Source: Purshia tridentata (lineage: Eukaryota > Streptophyta > Magnoliopsida > Rosales > Rosaceae). From it: 64,000 bases of DNA. The translations under genes and the position numbers were made by a program. The notes beneath the pieces are model-generated. The model saw only the letters and a list, made by a program, of their open reading frames with translations, had not been told where the DNA came from and did not search any database. The stretch covers positions 1 through 64,000 of the forward strand of contig QANT01006779.1 of assembly GCA_003254885.1 (NCBI GenBank). Reading direction: 5' to 3'. How positions within the stretch are numbered: the first letter of the stretch is position 1; each line of letters opens with the position of its first letter. Shown here piece by piece: positions 1 through 13,300 of the stretch.

Positions 1-1979
1 AGGCCCAAAAGCCCGCAAGACCCAAGCCCGATGGGTGGACCTTGGGCTCATGTATTTAAGCCCAAGCCCGAGCCCGGCCCATTGCTGACCCCTCTGCCTG
101 CATATGGATTGGAGGGCCAAGCCCAATTCCTGTATTAGAGCTACAAGAGGATATTGGTTTTGGGCCTTCAAACTTTTTCTTTTCCTTTAAAAGGGATTAG
201 TGACAGGCCTAATATCAAGATGCAATATGATTGTCTTGAATGTACAATATATGTAGGTCAAAACTATTCGGACCACTCTCTATTACTAAATTGATCACCT
301 TTGGACAATTCGATGTTATTCATTCAAAATGTTTGTGTTATTTTGGTTTTTAATTACTGAACTCTTTTTTATATTTCAGTAGTATACCGCCAAATGAGTA
401 TAATTTTTTACAAGAAAGGATAAATAGTAAAAACTGAGGCAAAATATAGTAGGGTAATCAACTCTGTAAATAAGATGGTTGGGCGGGGCCATAAGTGCTA
501 TGTTATGGCAATTGCTGGGTTTTCAATTAACTTAAATGCAAGAAAAAAAGTGATGTCCACTATATATGTTATCAAAGCCCAATATGTCAAAAATGGTCCA
601 ATCCAACCCTTTAAAGGCCGTTGACAAATCCTGTATGGACAAGCCTATGATCCCTATCCATAAAAACCATGCATCGAATAAATTGGGTTATTTGCAGCCC
701 GAGTTTGAAACCAGAATGTGCAGGCCTACACCTTACGACAACCTTCAACCAACCTGGCTGACAAATTTGTTCAAGGTTGTACATTCCTTACAATTACTAG
801 CATCTCTTCATTCTATGAACTGTTCCAGAAAAGAAAGTTCTGCAGTTAATCATTCTAAGAAGCTTTGTATGCAACAAATTGAGCCAAAACTAGGCTGTTC
901 CCAGATTAAATGGAGAAAGTAAAAGCATTTTCATTCTAGACTAAATCCTCTGAGTAACCTTAGTATACATTCTACACTGCATATTTTATGGATTTATAGG
1001 ACAACAAAAACTAGGTTGCTCCCACGTGCAACTACAAGTTTTGGAAGTGCAATACCAAGGTTAGCCGATGGTTATCAGGGTTTGATTCCTGTTGCTATTC
1101 ATCTGGAAAGGCTGAGCTTCAATAACATTGCTTCTCAGATTCTGAAGATCGACTGCACTAACAAGGCTTTCTAGGTAATGAGCAACCATGTTACAAAACA
1201 GTGAGAACAAGTGTCTTACTTGTACTGCAACAATGGCGAGCCGGGAAGAAATAAACCAAGTACTGCAACAATGTCTATAATAACATCCATATAGTCAGCC
1301 GCCTCCTTCATAGTTGTTGAGCTTTGTAGTGAGGGTGTTTTGTTCAATGCCAAGGGTCACTACATAAGAGAAAAATACAAGTGAGGAATGGAATATATCC
1401 CAATGTTCATATAAGGGTGTCCTTCCTGACGTACCCATTGTTATCAGAGATCATCTTTGTAATGACCAGATATGACTATCCATCCCCTTGGCTCCAACAT
1501 GATTTGTACAAACAAAATCACAGTTCAAGACGAATATAGCCTTTCTAATTTACAACAAGTCAGCAAAGCAACAACTGGAAGTCATCCATCCACATATACT
1601 AAGGTAAACTAATGCAAATGGTTTATAATATACAATTTACTGCAATCAATTACTAAGTGAAATGCTGGTGTGTTTGATACAAATAGAAGCAAAAAAAGAA
1701 AAAAAAAAAGTGAAAATTAAGACACATTAATTAACAGGAAAGCCAATTAAAAAAAGGGGCTGCACCAGCATAACAAGAAAACAGAATGGCACAACTCAGT
1801 AGAACAAGGAAAAGTAGCTGAAGTATCCACAGTGAAACTCTAATAAATTTGACAGTCCAGATGAAATAACATAATTTCATCTGTGTATGTCATATAAGCA
1901 ACATTATATGATATAAAATGATCAAAAGTAAAGCTAATGTTAATAAAAATAATTAAAGTCAACACTGTTTACCTTTGGC
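1..1979. other. Left flank, no convincing gene
   Basis: The first 130 bases hold several GCCCA/TGGGC motifs, like plant site II promoter elements, which may belong to a gene outside the window. A 118-codon open frame at 566-922 (+) has no recognisable domain and a composition like random plant DNA, so I do not call it coding. The rest, up to the S2P stop codon, is AT-rich and probably includes the S2P 3' UTR. Confidence 0.5.
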
Positions 1980-4313
1980 TTAAATGAATAAAACAATCCT
2001 TAGAAAGGTTAGGATAGAAATGAGTGTCCCCCCCAAAAGACAAACATGAAGAACTTTGCGCCTCTTCCTTCGGCTCAGAAAAGTGAAGTGGCAAAGAATC
2101 ACCTCTAAAATTGATTCGCCATCCAGAAAGTACACCTAATAAATATCATTCAGCAAGGAAAGAAAAACTTGATGAGTATTAAAATTGCACGACTTCCATC
2201 ATTGTTTATCTGCTGACCACAGAGAATATAAATGTCGTCAGTTGAATAGACTTTGTCAACATCCATCCATTCACTCCTGAGTCACATAAACTTAAGAGTG
2301 ACCTAAATTCACACACAGACATACAATTTTTACATCCATTGGTCAACATGCAGGGGACTGATCACATAGGCTTGATGAATCTTAAATCTTAGCTCTTAAT
2401 AATTAAGGCAAATGGTAAAAATACTTACTGGCAAACTGTTGAGAAGAGCTAGTGTTAGAGAGACCTGGAATGTGCATATCAAAATCCTTTCAAGTACATT
2501 TGGAAGATATGTACCCAAAGGAAATGCCCAGCGAGGTTGATATGCAGTTAACTTAACTGAGTGTGCCATGGAAATAATGTCACCAACAAAAACAAAAGTC
2601 CCACCACAGTCAGATTCCATGAAATCAGAAGTTCTTGCGTCCACAAAAGATTTTCTTCTGACTCGTAGGCATTCCAGAGAATAGGGCCTTGAATATGTGA
2701 CCTCAACCCATATTGAGCCTGGCATTTGAATTGGACTTGAGCAGGACTCATCCTATAAACGTAAAAAAAAAAAAAATTGTTTATTTGTACTGAAACACAG
2801 AAGTAGGAGAAGTCCTAAAATTGCATTTCTTATGAGCATCCGGATACCAACCTGTGAACATGTGCAATTGCTTCCGTTGGTTATAGTTGCCGCCCATCCA
2901 CCACCACATTTTTTAAGCTTGACAACATCCTTAGCATTCAAGCAGTGGCGTTTCTCAATTCTGCTTGGATCACCATCATCTACCAAGCTTGTATATGCAC
3001 ATGGAACAGTTGTAAATGCAGTAAGATCATCAGGACAAGAAGACTGGTTATCTACTATAGGACTCTGCTTGCTTTCTTCCATCATAGAATTAGGGACACA
3101 GTACCCCTCTCTGCTACTGACTGTCCCAAATTTTTGGATATCTACGGAATGGTTTCTATTTTGAAGTGCCAGTTCATTTATCATAGCTATCATCACCATC
3201 CATTCTTTGGCATTATGAATGTGTACACCATCCACCGACACAATTACATCGCCAGGAGACAAGTAACTGGACAAAGGCGATGTAGGAGGTACACCCAAAA
3301 CCTATTCCAGACAACCATAACATAAAATATGCAGGTGAAAATTGTGTTCATTTCAGACCATATTGATTATTGGTGTTGTCACAAATACAGAACAATGAGA
3401 CAATCCAATGGGTGAGAAAGTACCATGGGGCTTTCACCATATATATAAAACGGAAACAGGATGAAGGGAAGGAGTAGCAATGCCAACCCACAAACTGCAC
3501 AGCACTGGAAGCAAATTTCGGATACATTTAGCATTAGATTTTGTACAAACACTAACCCCTTTTAATAAACAATGAAAACCATGTAGTATACCACTGCATT
3601 GTGCCAAACGCCAGCACAATATATGCGAAGGGAAGTAAAACAAGGCAATGGCTGCAAAGACTCAGAATTGAAAGCCACCAGAGCACCAGGAAACAGAAAT
3701 GCAATGAACACAGCAATGTACTCCATTTGTATGGACTCACTGCTTTCCATGAAAACCGTACCTACGTGTTGCTACCCAATTATTAAAAACAAAAAACAAA
3801 AAAAGCATGTAGCTTTGCATAAAGGGAAGAAAGAAGAGACCTTGCAGCAGCTAGAGCATGACCCAATTCATGGACAGAGACGGAAATCAATGTGGCGATG
3901 AAGATATAAGCAGCATCCCCAAGTGAGGTGGTGAAGGAGGAGGAAATTCTCAAGAACAAGTGACCAAAGAAGTTTCCATGGAAGACATTGAGAGCTCTGC
4001 CGAATTCCCAGAGGAGGATGAGAGAGACGGCGAGCAGAGCAGTGAGGCCGAATCCGACCCCGATGGAGAACCATGCTCTGAAAGCTGGGGCGTGTCGTCT
4101 GCCGAAATGGTAAAGGGGTTCGTTGAAGGCCCAGAACTTGTAGTCGCAGTAGCAGCAAGAGATGGTGGTAGAGAGACGAGGGTGAGTAGGAGATGGGGTT
4201 GTGTGGGAGTTGATGGGCAGCAGACTGTGAGTGTGAGTTTGTGGGTGTCCCCTTCCTCTTCCCAAACCGAACCTCAACCTTCTCACTCGCCTTTCTTCCA
4301 TATTACTCTCCAT
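1980..4313 (-). CDS. S2P: Site-2 protease homologue, intramembrane zinc metalloprotease
   Basis: Six exons on the minus strand: 4313-3841, 3739-3592, 3504-3424, 3301-2852, 2752-2429 and 2135-1980, giving 543 residues. All junctions are GT-AG. Exon 1 carries two hydrophobic stretches and the zinc-binding HELGH at residues 148-152. Exon 4 holds a PDZ-like segment (SPGDVIVSVDG). The junction of exons 5 and 6 restores NSLPVYFLDGE, the second catalytic motif (NxxP...LDG) of the M50 family. Family knowledge: S2P cleaves membrane-anchored bZIP factors in the Golgi, after site-1 cleavage, during ER and salt stress. The start ATG at 4313 is preferred because the longer open frame begins only at a GTG. 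Every catalytic element is present, so it looks functional. Confidence 0.93.
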
Positions 4314-4532
4314 CACTCCAGTTTACATCCCAAATACATCAAAATTCTCCTCCCTTCTCTTTAAGTATGTTCATCAAATAAACAATTATAATGGGTCAAA
4401 TTGCAATTTGGTTTACGTATTTCGTTCGCTTTTACACTTTTTGTAATTTCAATTTATCAATTAAGATTTAAGACTTTTTTTTTTTGGCCAAGGATTAAGA
4501 TTTAAGACTTAATTAAGATATTTCAATATTTG
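4314..4532. other. Spacer upstream of S2P
   Basis: AT-rich spacer that should contain the S2P promoter on the minus strand. No clear TATA position could be fixed. Confidence 0.4.
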
Positions 4533-4914
4533 TCAAATTTTAATTTTTTTTGGGCCAAGAAATTTTTTTTCAAATTAATTGACGGAATTCCCACTCACCT
4601 ACGTCTATTTCAATACCTATGATATGCATCAATTCCGCGCTATGACGCCTTATACTCGAATGTTAGTTGGAGTCGTTTTCTATACAACTTCATCTTTTGG
4701 CTAACCTACCTCCTTAATCCCTATCAAATTTTAATTTTTTTTGGGCCAAGAAATTTTTTGTCAAATTAATTGATGGAATTCCCACTCACCTACGTTGGTT
4801 TCGATACCTATGATATACATCAATTCCGCGCTATGACGCCTTATACTCGAATGTTATTTGGAGTCGTTTTCTATACAACTTCATCTTTTGGCTAACCTAC
4901 CTCCTTAATCCCTA
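4533..4914. repeat. 191-bp tandem duplication
   Basis: Two adjacent copies, 4533-4723 and 4724-4914, run in the same direction and are about 95% identical. Both contain the segments CCGCGCTATGACGCC and GGAGTCGTTTTCTATACAAC, and both end CCTCCTTAATCCCTA. No open frame is conserved between them. The high identity suggests a fairly recent local duplication. Confidence 0.9.
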
Positions 4915-4983
4915 GGGCAACATAGTTTACATGTATAGCGCTATTTTGATCTTCAAATGCCATCTTTTAAGTAAGAAATATAT

Positions 4984-5598
4984 GGCAAAAGTTTAATTTA
5001 AACACTTAGTTATTGGGATTATTTTCAACTTCATTAATCAACTATAAATTATTTTAAAAAGCTATCCTATTTAAAATCTAAATTGAAAAAATGACCTCTT
5101 TTTCTTTTTTACTCCTTTTGTGTGAGGATCGTGCCACTCTCCAGCGACCCCTCCTAACCCAATTCAACCCCTCCCAACCTCCTATCTTCTTTTTCTCTCT
5201 TTTCTCTTTCCTCTTGACCTCCTCGGGCTTTCTCTCTCTTTTCCCTCTTTCCTCTCTCTTGTCCATCATGGCTAGCTTAAACTTGGTGGTGGGTTCTTCT
5301 TTGTGACGTTGATGATGCAGGTGCCAAGCTTTGGTTTTGATGGGCTCGATTTGGGGTGGGGTTGAGAGGGTGGACGAAGAAAGGAAGAGAGAGAGAGAGA
5401 AGGGATAGGAGGTCAGAGGGTCCAACAGGTAGGGGTGGGAGGGTTGGCCGAAAAGAAGAAAGAAAGAGTGTGGTAAGGGGAGAGGGGTAAAAAAGAAAAA
5501 GAGTTTACTTTTTCATTTTAAATTTTAAATGAGATATGTTTTTTAATTATTTTAAAATCGATGAATACAGTTGAAATAAGTGTCTAAATTTTTTTGCC
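4984..5598. repeat. Foldback (long inverted repeat) element
   Basis: The left arm (about 4984-5115) and the reverse complement of the right arm (about 5480-5598) align over more than 110 bp. Both begin GGCAAAA, pass through ACACTTA and TTTCAACT, and end CTCTTTTTCTTTTTTAC. Identity by eye is about 75-80%. The interior is purine/pyrimidine-skewed and gives spurious open frames. No target duplication is obvious. This is probably an old non-autonomous foldback or Mutator-like element. Confidence 0.6.
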
Positions 5599-5973
5599 AA
5601 AAGAAAAAACTAGAAAGATAGGGTGAAAGAAAGTTGGTTACTTAGTATGATTGCAAAAGAAAAGAGGGTGGAAGTTTAAATATAGAAAGAATGGGGACCT
5701 TAGTTTTGTTCGAAAATTCTGAAAATGGAATCCAAGGAGCAAAAGCAATAAGTCAATAAACCAAAAGCCATACGGTAGTCTGGTCTTGTCGGAACTCCTG
5801 GAGTGACACGGCACCTTAAAATTCCAAACCGTAGATCCCAGGCAGCCCTTCCTCAGCTCTACCCGACCGTAACGCACACAGAGACTGAGAGCCAAACACA
5901 GACAGACAGCACATCACAGCTCAAAGAACCAGACTCGAATCCTTAAACCATTTCGATTTCGATTTCGATTTCG

Positions 5974-8900
5974 ATGATACTGTTGCAGTCCCATTCGAGA
6001 TTCCTCCTCGACACCTTGTTGAATCGCCTCCAAAAGTTGGTCTCTTTCCCCCATTCAACGATTAATTCAATTCTTATCTGTTTTGTTTTCTCACTTTCCC
6101 ATTTTCTCATCATCATGTTGCCGTTGGTTGCTAATTGTGTGCAGCATTGAAAAGGCATTGGAGGTGGACTACAATTGGGCCGAGTTCGATGACATTCGGT
6201 ACCATGTTCAGGTGATAACCGAGGACCCAATTACGGACTTTGAATAATTTAATGGATTTTTAACAACGGATTTTGTAATGTTATGCAGGTGACGGCTAAG
6301 AATCCACACATTTTGCTGCTTTCGGTGTCTTTACCAACCCCCCCTCCGGAAACTGTGTTCTTAGGTGGGCTTCCTTCTGGGGCTATAGAGGCTATAAAGG
6401 GTGCATATGGCTCGGTGGTTCAAATTCTTGATCCCCCAAGAGATGGTTTTAATCTTACATTGAAGCTCAATCTCTCTAAGCTTCCACCAGATGAAGGTTC
6501 AACGAGTTCCTTTTCTAAGGTCATTATAATAAGCTTGCCATTGCCATGGATATATGCTCAAACATTTAGGATGTTGTTAAGGCCAGTCAATACAATGAAC
6601 ACTATGAAACTCATCAAATTATCTCTTTATTTGGGCTGCTTTGGTTTATATTCTACTAGATTATACTCTTTTGGGCATACCCTTTTTATGTATGTTCCAA
6701 TTTATGTATTTATGCATTGTTTTTTTTTTTGGCTGAGTTTCAATTTTTCCTTTTGTCACTTTGTTCTTTGAATGTTGTTGTGTTGTGTAGAGCACAGACA
6801 TCCTCTGTTGGTCAAGATTGCATCTGTAAGGGAAGTGGTGCTAGGCGCTCCATTGAGAGCAGTTCTGAAGCAGCTTACTTTAAGGACCGTTGCTTTGGAT
6901 ATTGATCAGCTTGTTGCCCTTGTGCATCGGCCAAAAGAGTCATTTTTCCTCATTCCTCAGGTAGAGTTACATGTTAAGGCTAACAAGTTATCCCATTACT
7001 CTATCTGTATTTTAATAATCTCTACTTTAGCCACTTAGAATGACAATGCTTGAAACTTAGATAATAAAATTTTGTAACTATATTTGCAGGCAGAAAGAGT
7101 CACTGTGGTGTTTCCTATGAGATTCAAGGACTCTATAGATATCATTCTTGCAACTTCCTTCCTGCAGGTATAGTAGGCATATGATCTTAAATTAATTGAA
7201 CTACCGAAATGCCTACTAAGAGATTGTAAAGGGATGTGACATATATGTTGATGAAACTAATAAGAGTTCTTGGATACCTTACATAATGCAAACTTGTTGA
7301 AGCTTGCAGCCTTACTTTTAAAGCTATGCTGCCTTGGATCTGTTTGTGATTTTGTTTTTGTTAGTTTCTTATTATTAATTGTGAAGGTTTTGTTATCATT
7401 TAGGAATTTGTGGAAGCAAGACGTATGGCTGGGCTTAATAATGCCCCTCCTTGTTTATGGTCTCCTACCCCTCCTTCAGAACTAAAGGAAGCTCCTGCTG
7501 AAGCACTATCTGCCAATGCGGGATTTGTGACTTTTGGTAATGTCATGGAAGTGGGTAGTCTGCTCTTAGGGGGGTGTCCCCAACAAGGGATTTTAATGGA
7601 TTTTCATAGAATCCATCAAAATTCAAGGGGAATTGGCTGGAATTCTAATGGCCTTTGTTGTTTAAACAAAATCCATCCAAATCCACCACTTAATGAAATC
7701 CATGAGTTTTTGAGAACACCTGGATTTTATTGGAATTCATTAAAATCCGAGTTGGGGATACCTAGATTTCTATGGACTTATAAAATCCATTAAAATCTAG
7801 AGTTGGGGACACCTCCCTTAATTTTCCTTCTCAATGTAACAAATTGTACTCTGTACCAATGCAGTTATTTATCCTCGTCATGTGGAAGGCAAGAAACTGG
7901 ATCGAACAGTTTGGAGTTTATCGACTTTTCATGCATATGTTAGTTATCATGTTAAGGTTTGTGACCTTTTCACCTTAATTATAACTTCTATCTTTTTTCT
8001 TCAAACTTTTTATTACTAACTTGAAATTTGATATTACTACAATGCGGCAACTTCCAATATTTATGACAGAAATTGGTGTCGAAACCTCTTAAAAGTGAAA
8101 TTGTGGTTCAGGGTCTATTTAGTATTAGATGTAAAATATTATCTTCATGGATATTTTTGTTTCGCATTTTTCTTTTTTATAAAAAAATTGTATGTCATAT
8201 TACTTGCAATTGATGATAAATGATTTAGAATCTTATATTACTTGCAATCAATGATAAATGATTTAGAATCTTATATTGTGCTGGACATGATATGTTATAT
8301 GCATTGTTGAAAGTTAGGACCTTATATTTGTGAAGTAAAGGCTTTTTTGATGGTTTTTCAGTGACTGATTTACTCTTTATTATAGCAAATCATTGAAGTT
8401 TTTCTTAACTTCATCTACAAAATTCGTTTGTCCAATTTATCAATGCTATTGGTATTTTTTATCAATGCTATTGGTATTTGGCTGACACAATGTCTTGGTT
8501 CAGTCTTTCTACACTTACTGAGTGTGATTGCAGCATGGCAGTGTGCAATTTCTTCCCTGATTTATCATGTTTTTCATTTCTTCCACAGTGTTCAGGGGGT
8601 TTCATGCATACAAGGATGCGACGCCGTGTAGAATCTTTGATTGAGGTAGTCTCTATTATCCTTTTATTTTTTTATTTTTTTCAGCTACTAAATCTCTTCT
8701 TTAGGTAGCTGCTTTATAATTTTTTGGGTGGTTCTATTTGAAGTTTGAACTCCCTTAAATAAGGGGTTCAACTATATCTTAGATTGTTATTGTCGTTGAA
8801 CTTATGTAGAGCTAGCCCAGCTAAGCTTTATAAATTAAATTGGTGTTCGACCAAAGAAAAACAAAAAAATTTGGGGCTGTTTTACTTTAACCCTTGGTCT

Positions 8901-9497
8901 TTCTTCTGTTATCTGCGGGATGGGAATTATGGAATTGTTGTGTTGGATGGTATTGGGAACAGCAAGTATTGAGTCACTATTCACTAACTGGTTGCATCAC
9001 CTGCCTCGTGCATTTCTTTTTTCAAGTGTTCAATTCAACAACTTTAGAATTTAGATCATTCTGAGGTGGCACACTTGCATTTATTTGGGGTTTTGGGTCG
9101 ACATGATGCAGCATGGTTGTCCAAGGGTCTGTTTATTCAGTTTATTTGGGCTATATTTTAAACAATAGCTTCAAGTTAAATATTTTCCTGAACCAAGTTC
9201 AATGACGGTCATCTTTCTGTTTTTGCCCAGTTGCATTCTCAAATATGTAAAATTTATATATTTTATTGTTTCGCTCAGGCTCTTGATCGTGCTAAGCCAG
9301 GCATGGAAAATGCAAAGAATGCAGCTCAAAGTAGATCCTTCAAACGGCTGGTTTGTCATCAATCTCAATGCTTTTTACCAATCAATTACTTAGTGATGAA
9401 ATTTTTATACTCTTGCTGAAGTATGTTCTGTGTTTCCTTAATCTATTTATGCACTGGATTGTAGAGTCTGAAGGAAGCTAGGACCAATTCAAACTAA
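5974..9497 (+). CDS. ARPC2A: ARP2/3 complex subunit 2A (p34)
   Basis: Ten exons: 5974-6035, 6145-6211, 6289-6496, 6791-6960, 7090-7167, 7404-7536, 7865-7956, 8589-8645, 9279-9350 and 9465-9497. They sum to 972 bases, or 323 residues, close to the roughly 320 usual for plants. The product starts MILLQSHSRFLL and contains EFDDIRYHVQV, ILDPPRDGFNLTLKLN, MRFKDSIDIILATSFLQEF and GFMHTRMRRRVESLI, all typical of plant ARPC2. Family knowledge: ARPC2 and ARPC4 form the core of the complex that nucleates branched actin; Arabidopsis mutants (distorted2) have misshapen trichomes. Intron 6 carries a miniature transposon. The last exon adds only ten codons and has a degenerate copy near 15033, inside the RLP cluster. 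Confidence 0.95.
7569..7817. mobile_element. Tourist-like MITE (PIF/Harbinger type) in ARPC2A intron 6
   Basis: This 249-bp element has terminal inverted repeats GGGGGGTGTCCCCAAC and, on the other strand, GGGAGGTGTCCCCAAC. It is flanked by a TTA target duplication at 7566-7568 and 7818-7820. The three-base TWA target and the G-rich ends fit PIF/Harbinger-derived Tourist elements. The inside is made of AAAATCCA/TGGATTTT repeats and codes for nothing. It lies well away from the splice sites, so it should be neutral for ARPC2A. Confidence 0.85.
8195..8278. repeat. 38-bp tandem duplication in ARPC2A intron 7
   Basis: Two head-to-tail copies of a 38-bp unit, each containing GATAAATGATTTAGAATC, differ at only a few positions. 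Confidence 0.85.
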
Positions 9498-10381
9498 TTA
9501 ATAAAGGTGGGGTTTCCGATTAGTAGAAAGGACCGTGCTCCACCGGACACGAAGAAGGCTGTTCAAAAGAAAGAATTGCTGGAGAATATGTAGGGAATGT
9601 TGTCTGCTGCAAGTTCAAGTGGTTGTAATTTATTTCCCTAGTAAAAGTGTAAAAGAGAAGAATATAAACATTAGTTTTCAATGAGGTTGGCCTAGCTAGC
9701 ACCTATGCATGTGAACCACTAACTGTTATTTTGTTCTGGGCAATTTTGAGCATCTATTTCATTCTCACCGTCATGTTTTTTTTCTCATTGTTTTCTGGTA
9801 AATTGAAACTCAAACGTGTTGGTCATTGAAATTATATGAACCCGACCTCTCTTTCTTAGGGGAACATTTATGATCCAAAAGAGAGAAATATTACAATATT
9901 TTGTTAATTAAAAGCAGACATACAAGTAAGTAGATTAATTAATAATTATACAATACAAGATTCGAAGATAGACAAAAAAGAAAAACATAATCGATCACAT
10001 GCATAGCATATGAATCTGATAACTACTGAAGTACTCTAATTTCTGTAATAACGTAAATTTTCAGTTTCTCTAGCTGCGAACCCAAATTAAAGACCGTCTT
10101 CTTAACACCATTCGCTTAATCTCAAATTTCAGATATGAGCAGTGGAAGGAGTACAGTAAGACTCAATTTATGGTTGCCAAAGAAGTGAACTAGTCTATAA
10201 GAAGTTTGTTAGCTTTTAATATATATGAACTGGATTACATCTCTTATTAATTAGGGGAACAATTCTGAAACATAGAAATATTACTAAATTTATTTATTTG
10301 AAAATTAAAAGCAACAATACAAGATGTCAAGATAGATAAAAGAAGATAGTGCGAAAGAAAACAGCATGCATGGAGAGAGCC
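9498..10381. other. Spacer between ARPC2A and the RLP cluster
   Basis: Holds the ARPC2A 3' UTR, then AT-rich DNA that includes the 3' flank of the first RLP gene. Parts resemble the 3' flank of the second RLP gene (about 15070-15300), consistent with a duplicated block. No gene is seen. Confidence 0.6.
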
Positions 10382-13300
10382 CTACAATTCCTCCTCCTCA
10401 GATCTCCATCTCCCTTGAAAACGAGCCATTTGCAATGCAATTTTTAGTGCTACCTTATCTTTGATGTCATCAAAAAACTGAAAATAAGCATACCTCCATG
10501 ACTTCTTAATGAGCAATGTGCCACAAACACCCCAAAAGCCTGCGATAAATCCAAGTACCACGCTGGCATAGAACCACCAAACTCCTTCATCATTTCCATC
10601 TTCATTATTGTGTTTTGCATCTTCAGCAGTAGAAGTGTCATCTCCCGGGCACTTTTTTGAAAGAGGAACGCCACACAATGATGGATTGCCCTCGTAAATG
10701 GATGAATCATCGAGCACTTGGAGTTGGTTGCCCAAAGGAATTCTTCCAGCCAAATTGTTGCAAGACAAGTTCAAGTGAGACAAAAAGTTTAAAGAAGAGA
10801 AACTTTGAGGAATTGGACCTGAAAGGTGGTTATGAGAAAGATCAAGAGTTTCCAGCCATCTCAAGTTCCCCATTTTTGAGGGTATAGTTCCACTTAATTG
10901 ATTCCTAGACAAGTTCAAGGTACCCAATGCAGTGAGGCTGCTTATTCCTTTTGGGATTTCACCTTGTAAATTATTTGATGATAGATCAATGCTCTTTACC
11001 AACTTTAGAGTGCTGTTATAAACGAGTTCTGCTCCTTTTACTGCCAGTGTGGTTTGCTCATTGTAATTAATGAAGGATGAATTGTCATGAGCATAGACTA
11101 GAGAAGTCAGGTTATTCAAACACTTGGGAATTGTCCCGAAAAAGTTGTTGTGACTGAGGTCGAGGATGTGAAGGAAGCCAAGATTGCACAGTTTTTGGGG
11201 TATATGCCCAGTAAAAAGGTTGGATCGTAGTCGTAGCATACACAACTCGGATACATGTGATCCTATCCATGCAGGTATGTTTCCGGTAAATTTGTTGCCT
11301 CCAAAATCAATACTCAACAAACCAGAGCAATTTCCCAAGGAAGAAGGAATTTCACCGCTAAAGTTGTTGTTGTTGAGCTTGAATACTTGAAGAGATCTTA
11401 AGAACCCCACTGAATCGGGAATATTACCCGAGAGATTGTTGCTTGCGACATCCACAACAACTATTCCACTCCCTCTGCTCCATGCATGAGGAAATTCTCC
11501 AGATAACTTATTGCTTCTAAGGGAAAGGAATAGCAAGCTTTGCATGTTGCAGATAGAAGGTGGTATAATACCTGTCAACAAATTCTCAGAAAGATACAAT
11601 TCTTCCAAATTAGGCATCAGCTCTCCAACATTCCAGGGAATAGGTCCAGATAAGAAATTGCTTTTAAGAACAAGAACAGAGGCATTAGTGGTCCAGACTG
11701 GAAGTGGGCCCTCAATTTGATTATGTCCAAAATCTATAGACTTTAAATTTGGACAATTCAATTGGAGTGGAAGTGAACCCTCAATTTGGTTATGACTCAA
11801 ATCTATAGCCCTTAAATTTGGAAAATTCAATTGGAGTGGAAGCTTCCCACGGATTTGGTTGTAAGACAAATCCATATAGAATGCTCTGGAGGATATCTTC
11901 AAGAACCAGTCCTCTGGTATGGAATCTGAGATTCCAGCATTAGCAAGGACCACAGTGGATAGGTCAGTTTGAGATTCAAGCCATACCGGAAATGTAGGAC
12001 CTACTTGGCAGTTTTTAAAGACAAGTTTTTGGAGTTTGAAAGGAGGAACCCACCCATCATGAGTCACACTGAAAATGAGGGAAATGGATCGATTTGTCTC
12101 TACTTGAATATCTTGTAATCTTGTGAGATTTATGATATGGGCTTCTGTTATAATGCCTTCCCATGAATTCCCAGACAAGTCTAGTTCAACTAGCTCAGTT
12201 AGTTGTCCTATACTTTTGGGAATAGACCCATTCATTTGATTATCCCTGAGGTTCAGTGATTTCAAGGATGACAAATTTCCAATAGAGTTTGGAATTGATC
12301 CCGAAAAGTTGTTGTCTGTGAGGTCAAGATGCTGCAAATTGTGTAGCAACCCTAAGGAGGCAGGCACTTGGCCTTCCAGCCTATTATGAAACAAATCTAG
12401 TGACTGTAATGTATTATTCTTACAGCCAGAGAAACCACTCAAAAGCTCTTGAATCCCCCCATCAAATTTGTTGTCCGCAAGACTTAAGAACCTTAGTCTG
12501 CACAAAGTTCCAATGGCTTTGGGAATTTGACCTTGGTGGTCATTACAGGATAGATCAAGGTGTTCCAGAGAATTGAGGCTTGCAAATTCACCGGTAAGGG
12601 GACCACTGAAAGAATTTGCACTTAGATCAAGTATTCTGAGGCTAGAAAGATTAAACAACCAGCTGGGAAGTGAAGTAATATAATCATATGACATATCAAG
12701 AACTAAAAGTGATGTGAGATTAATCGTTGACAGTGAGAGTGGAAGGCTTTCATTGATTTGGCAATCAGACAAGTGCAACTCTAACAGTGAAGGAAGCATG
12801 TTAATAGAATGTAACCAACTAACTCCTGTGCTGCTAAGGTCTAGCCCTCCAAGATTGAGGTACTTTAGGGAAGAGAGGTGAGAAAGCCAATTCAAGTTTC
12901 CAGAAGGTATTTTCAACAAGGATGAGTGCTTGAAGATTGAAGAAGTACTAGTACTGAGGTCAAGATAGTTCAAGTTTGATAAGTTGCCAAGATGAGGTGG
13001 AATCTCTCCCTCAAATGATGCCGAGGAGATATTGAGATACTTCAAACTTTTAATCTGACCAAAGAACTTGGGAATTTGAATCCCTTTAAAATTATTCCTG
13101 CTTAGGTCTAGGTAATTTAATTGCTTCAAGCTAAGCAAAGAAGGATTGATCTTACCCCCCAAGCAAGACTGTTCATAAGACAAGTCTTCCGTGGCATTGG
13201 ACTCATATGTATTCCGGAGGTCCATCTCTTCAACGTGACCTGTGCGGTTGTTGCATGAAATTCCTTTCCATTGACAGCAATTGTGACCTACCCAAGAAGA

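Noticed and set aside
566-922. 118-codon open frame at the left end
   Set aside because: No domain, no splice context and composition like noncoding DNA.
5078-5425. 115-codon minus-strand frame
   Set aside because: It lies in the purine/pyrimidine-skewed interior of the foldback element; low-complexity translation.
10657-11720. Plus-strand frames opposite the RLP genes
   Set aside because: Antisense shadows that recur at the same place in each RLP copy because of the repeated LRR codons.
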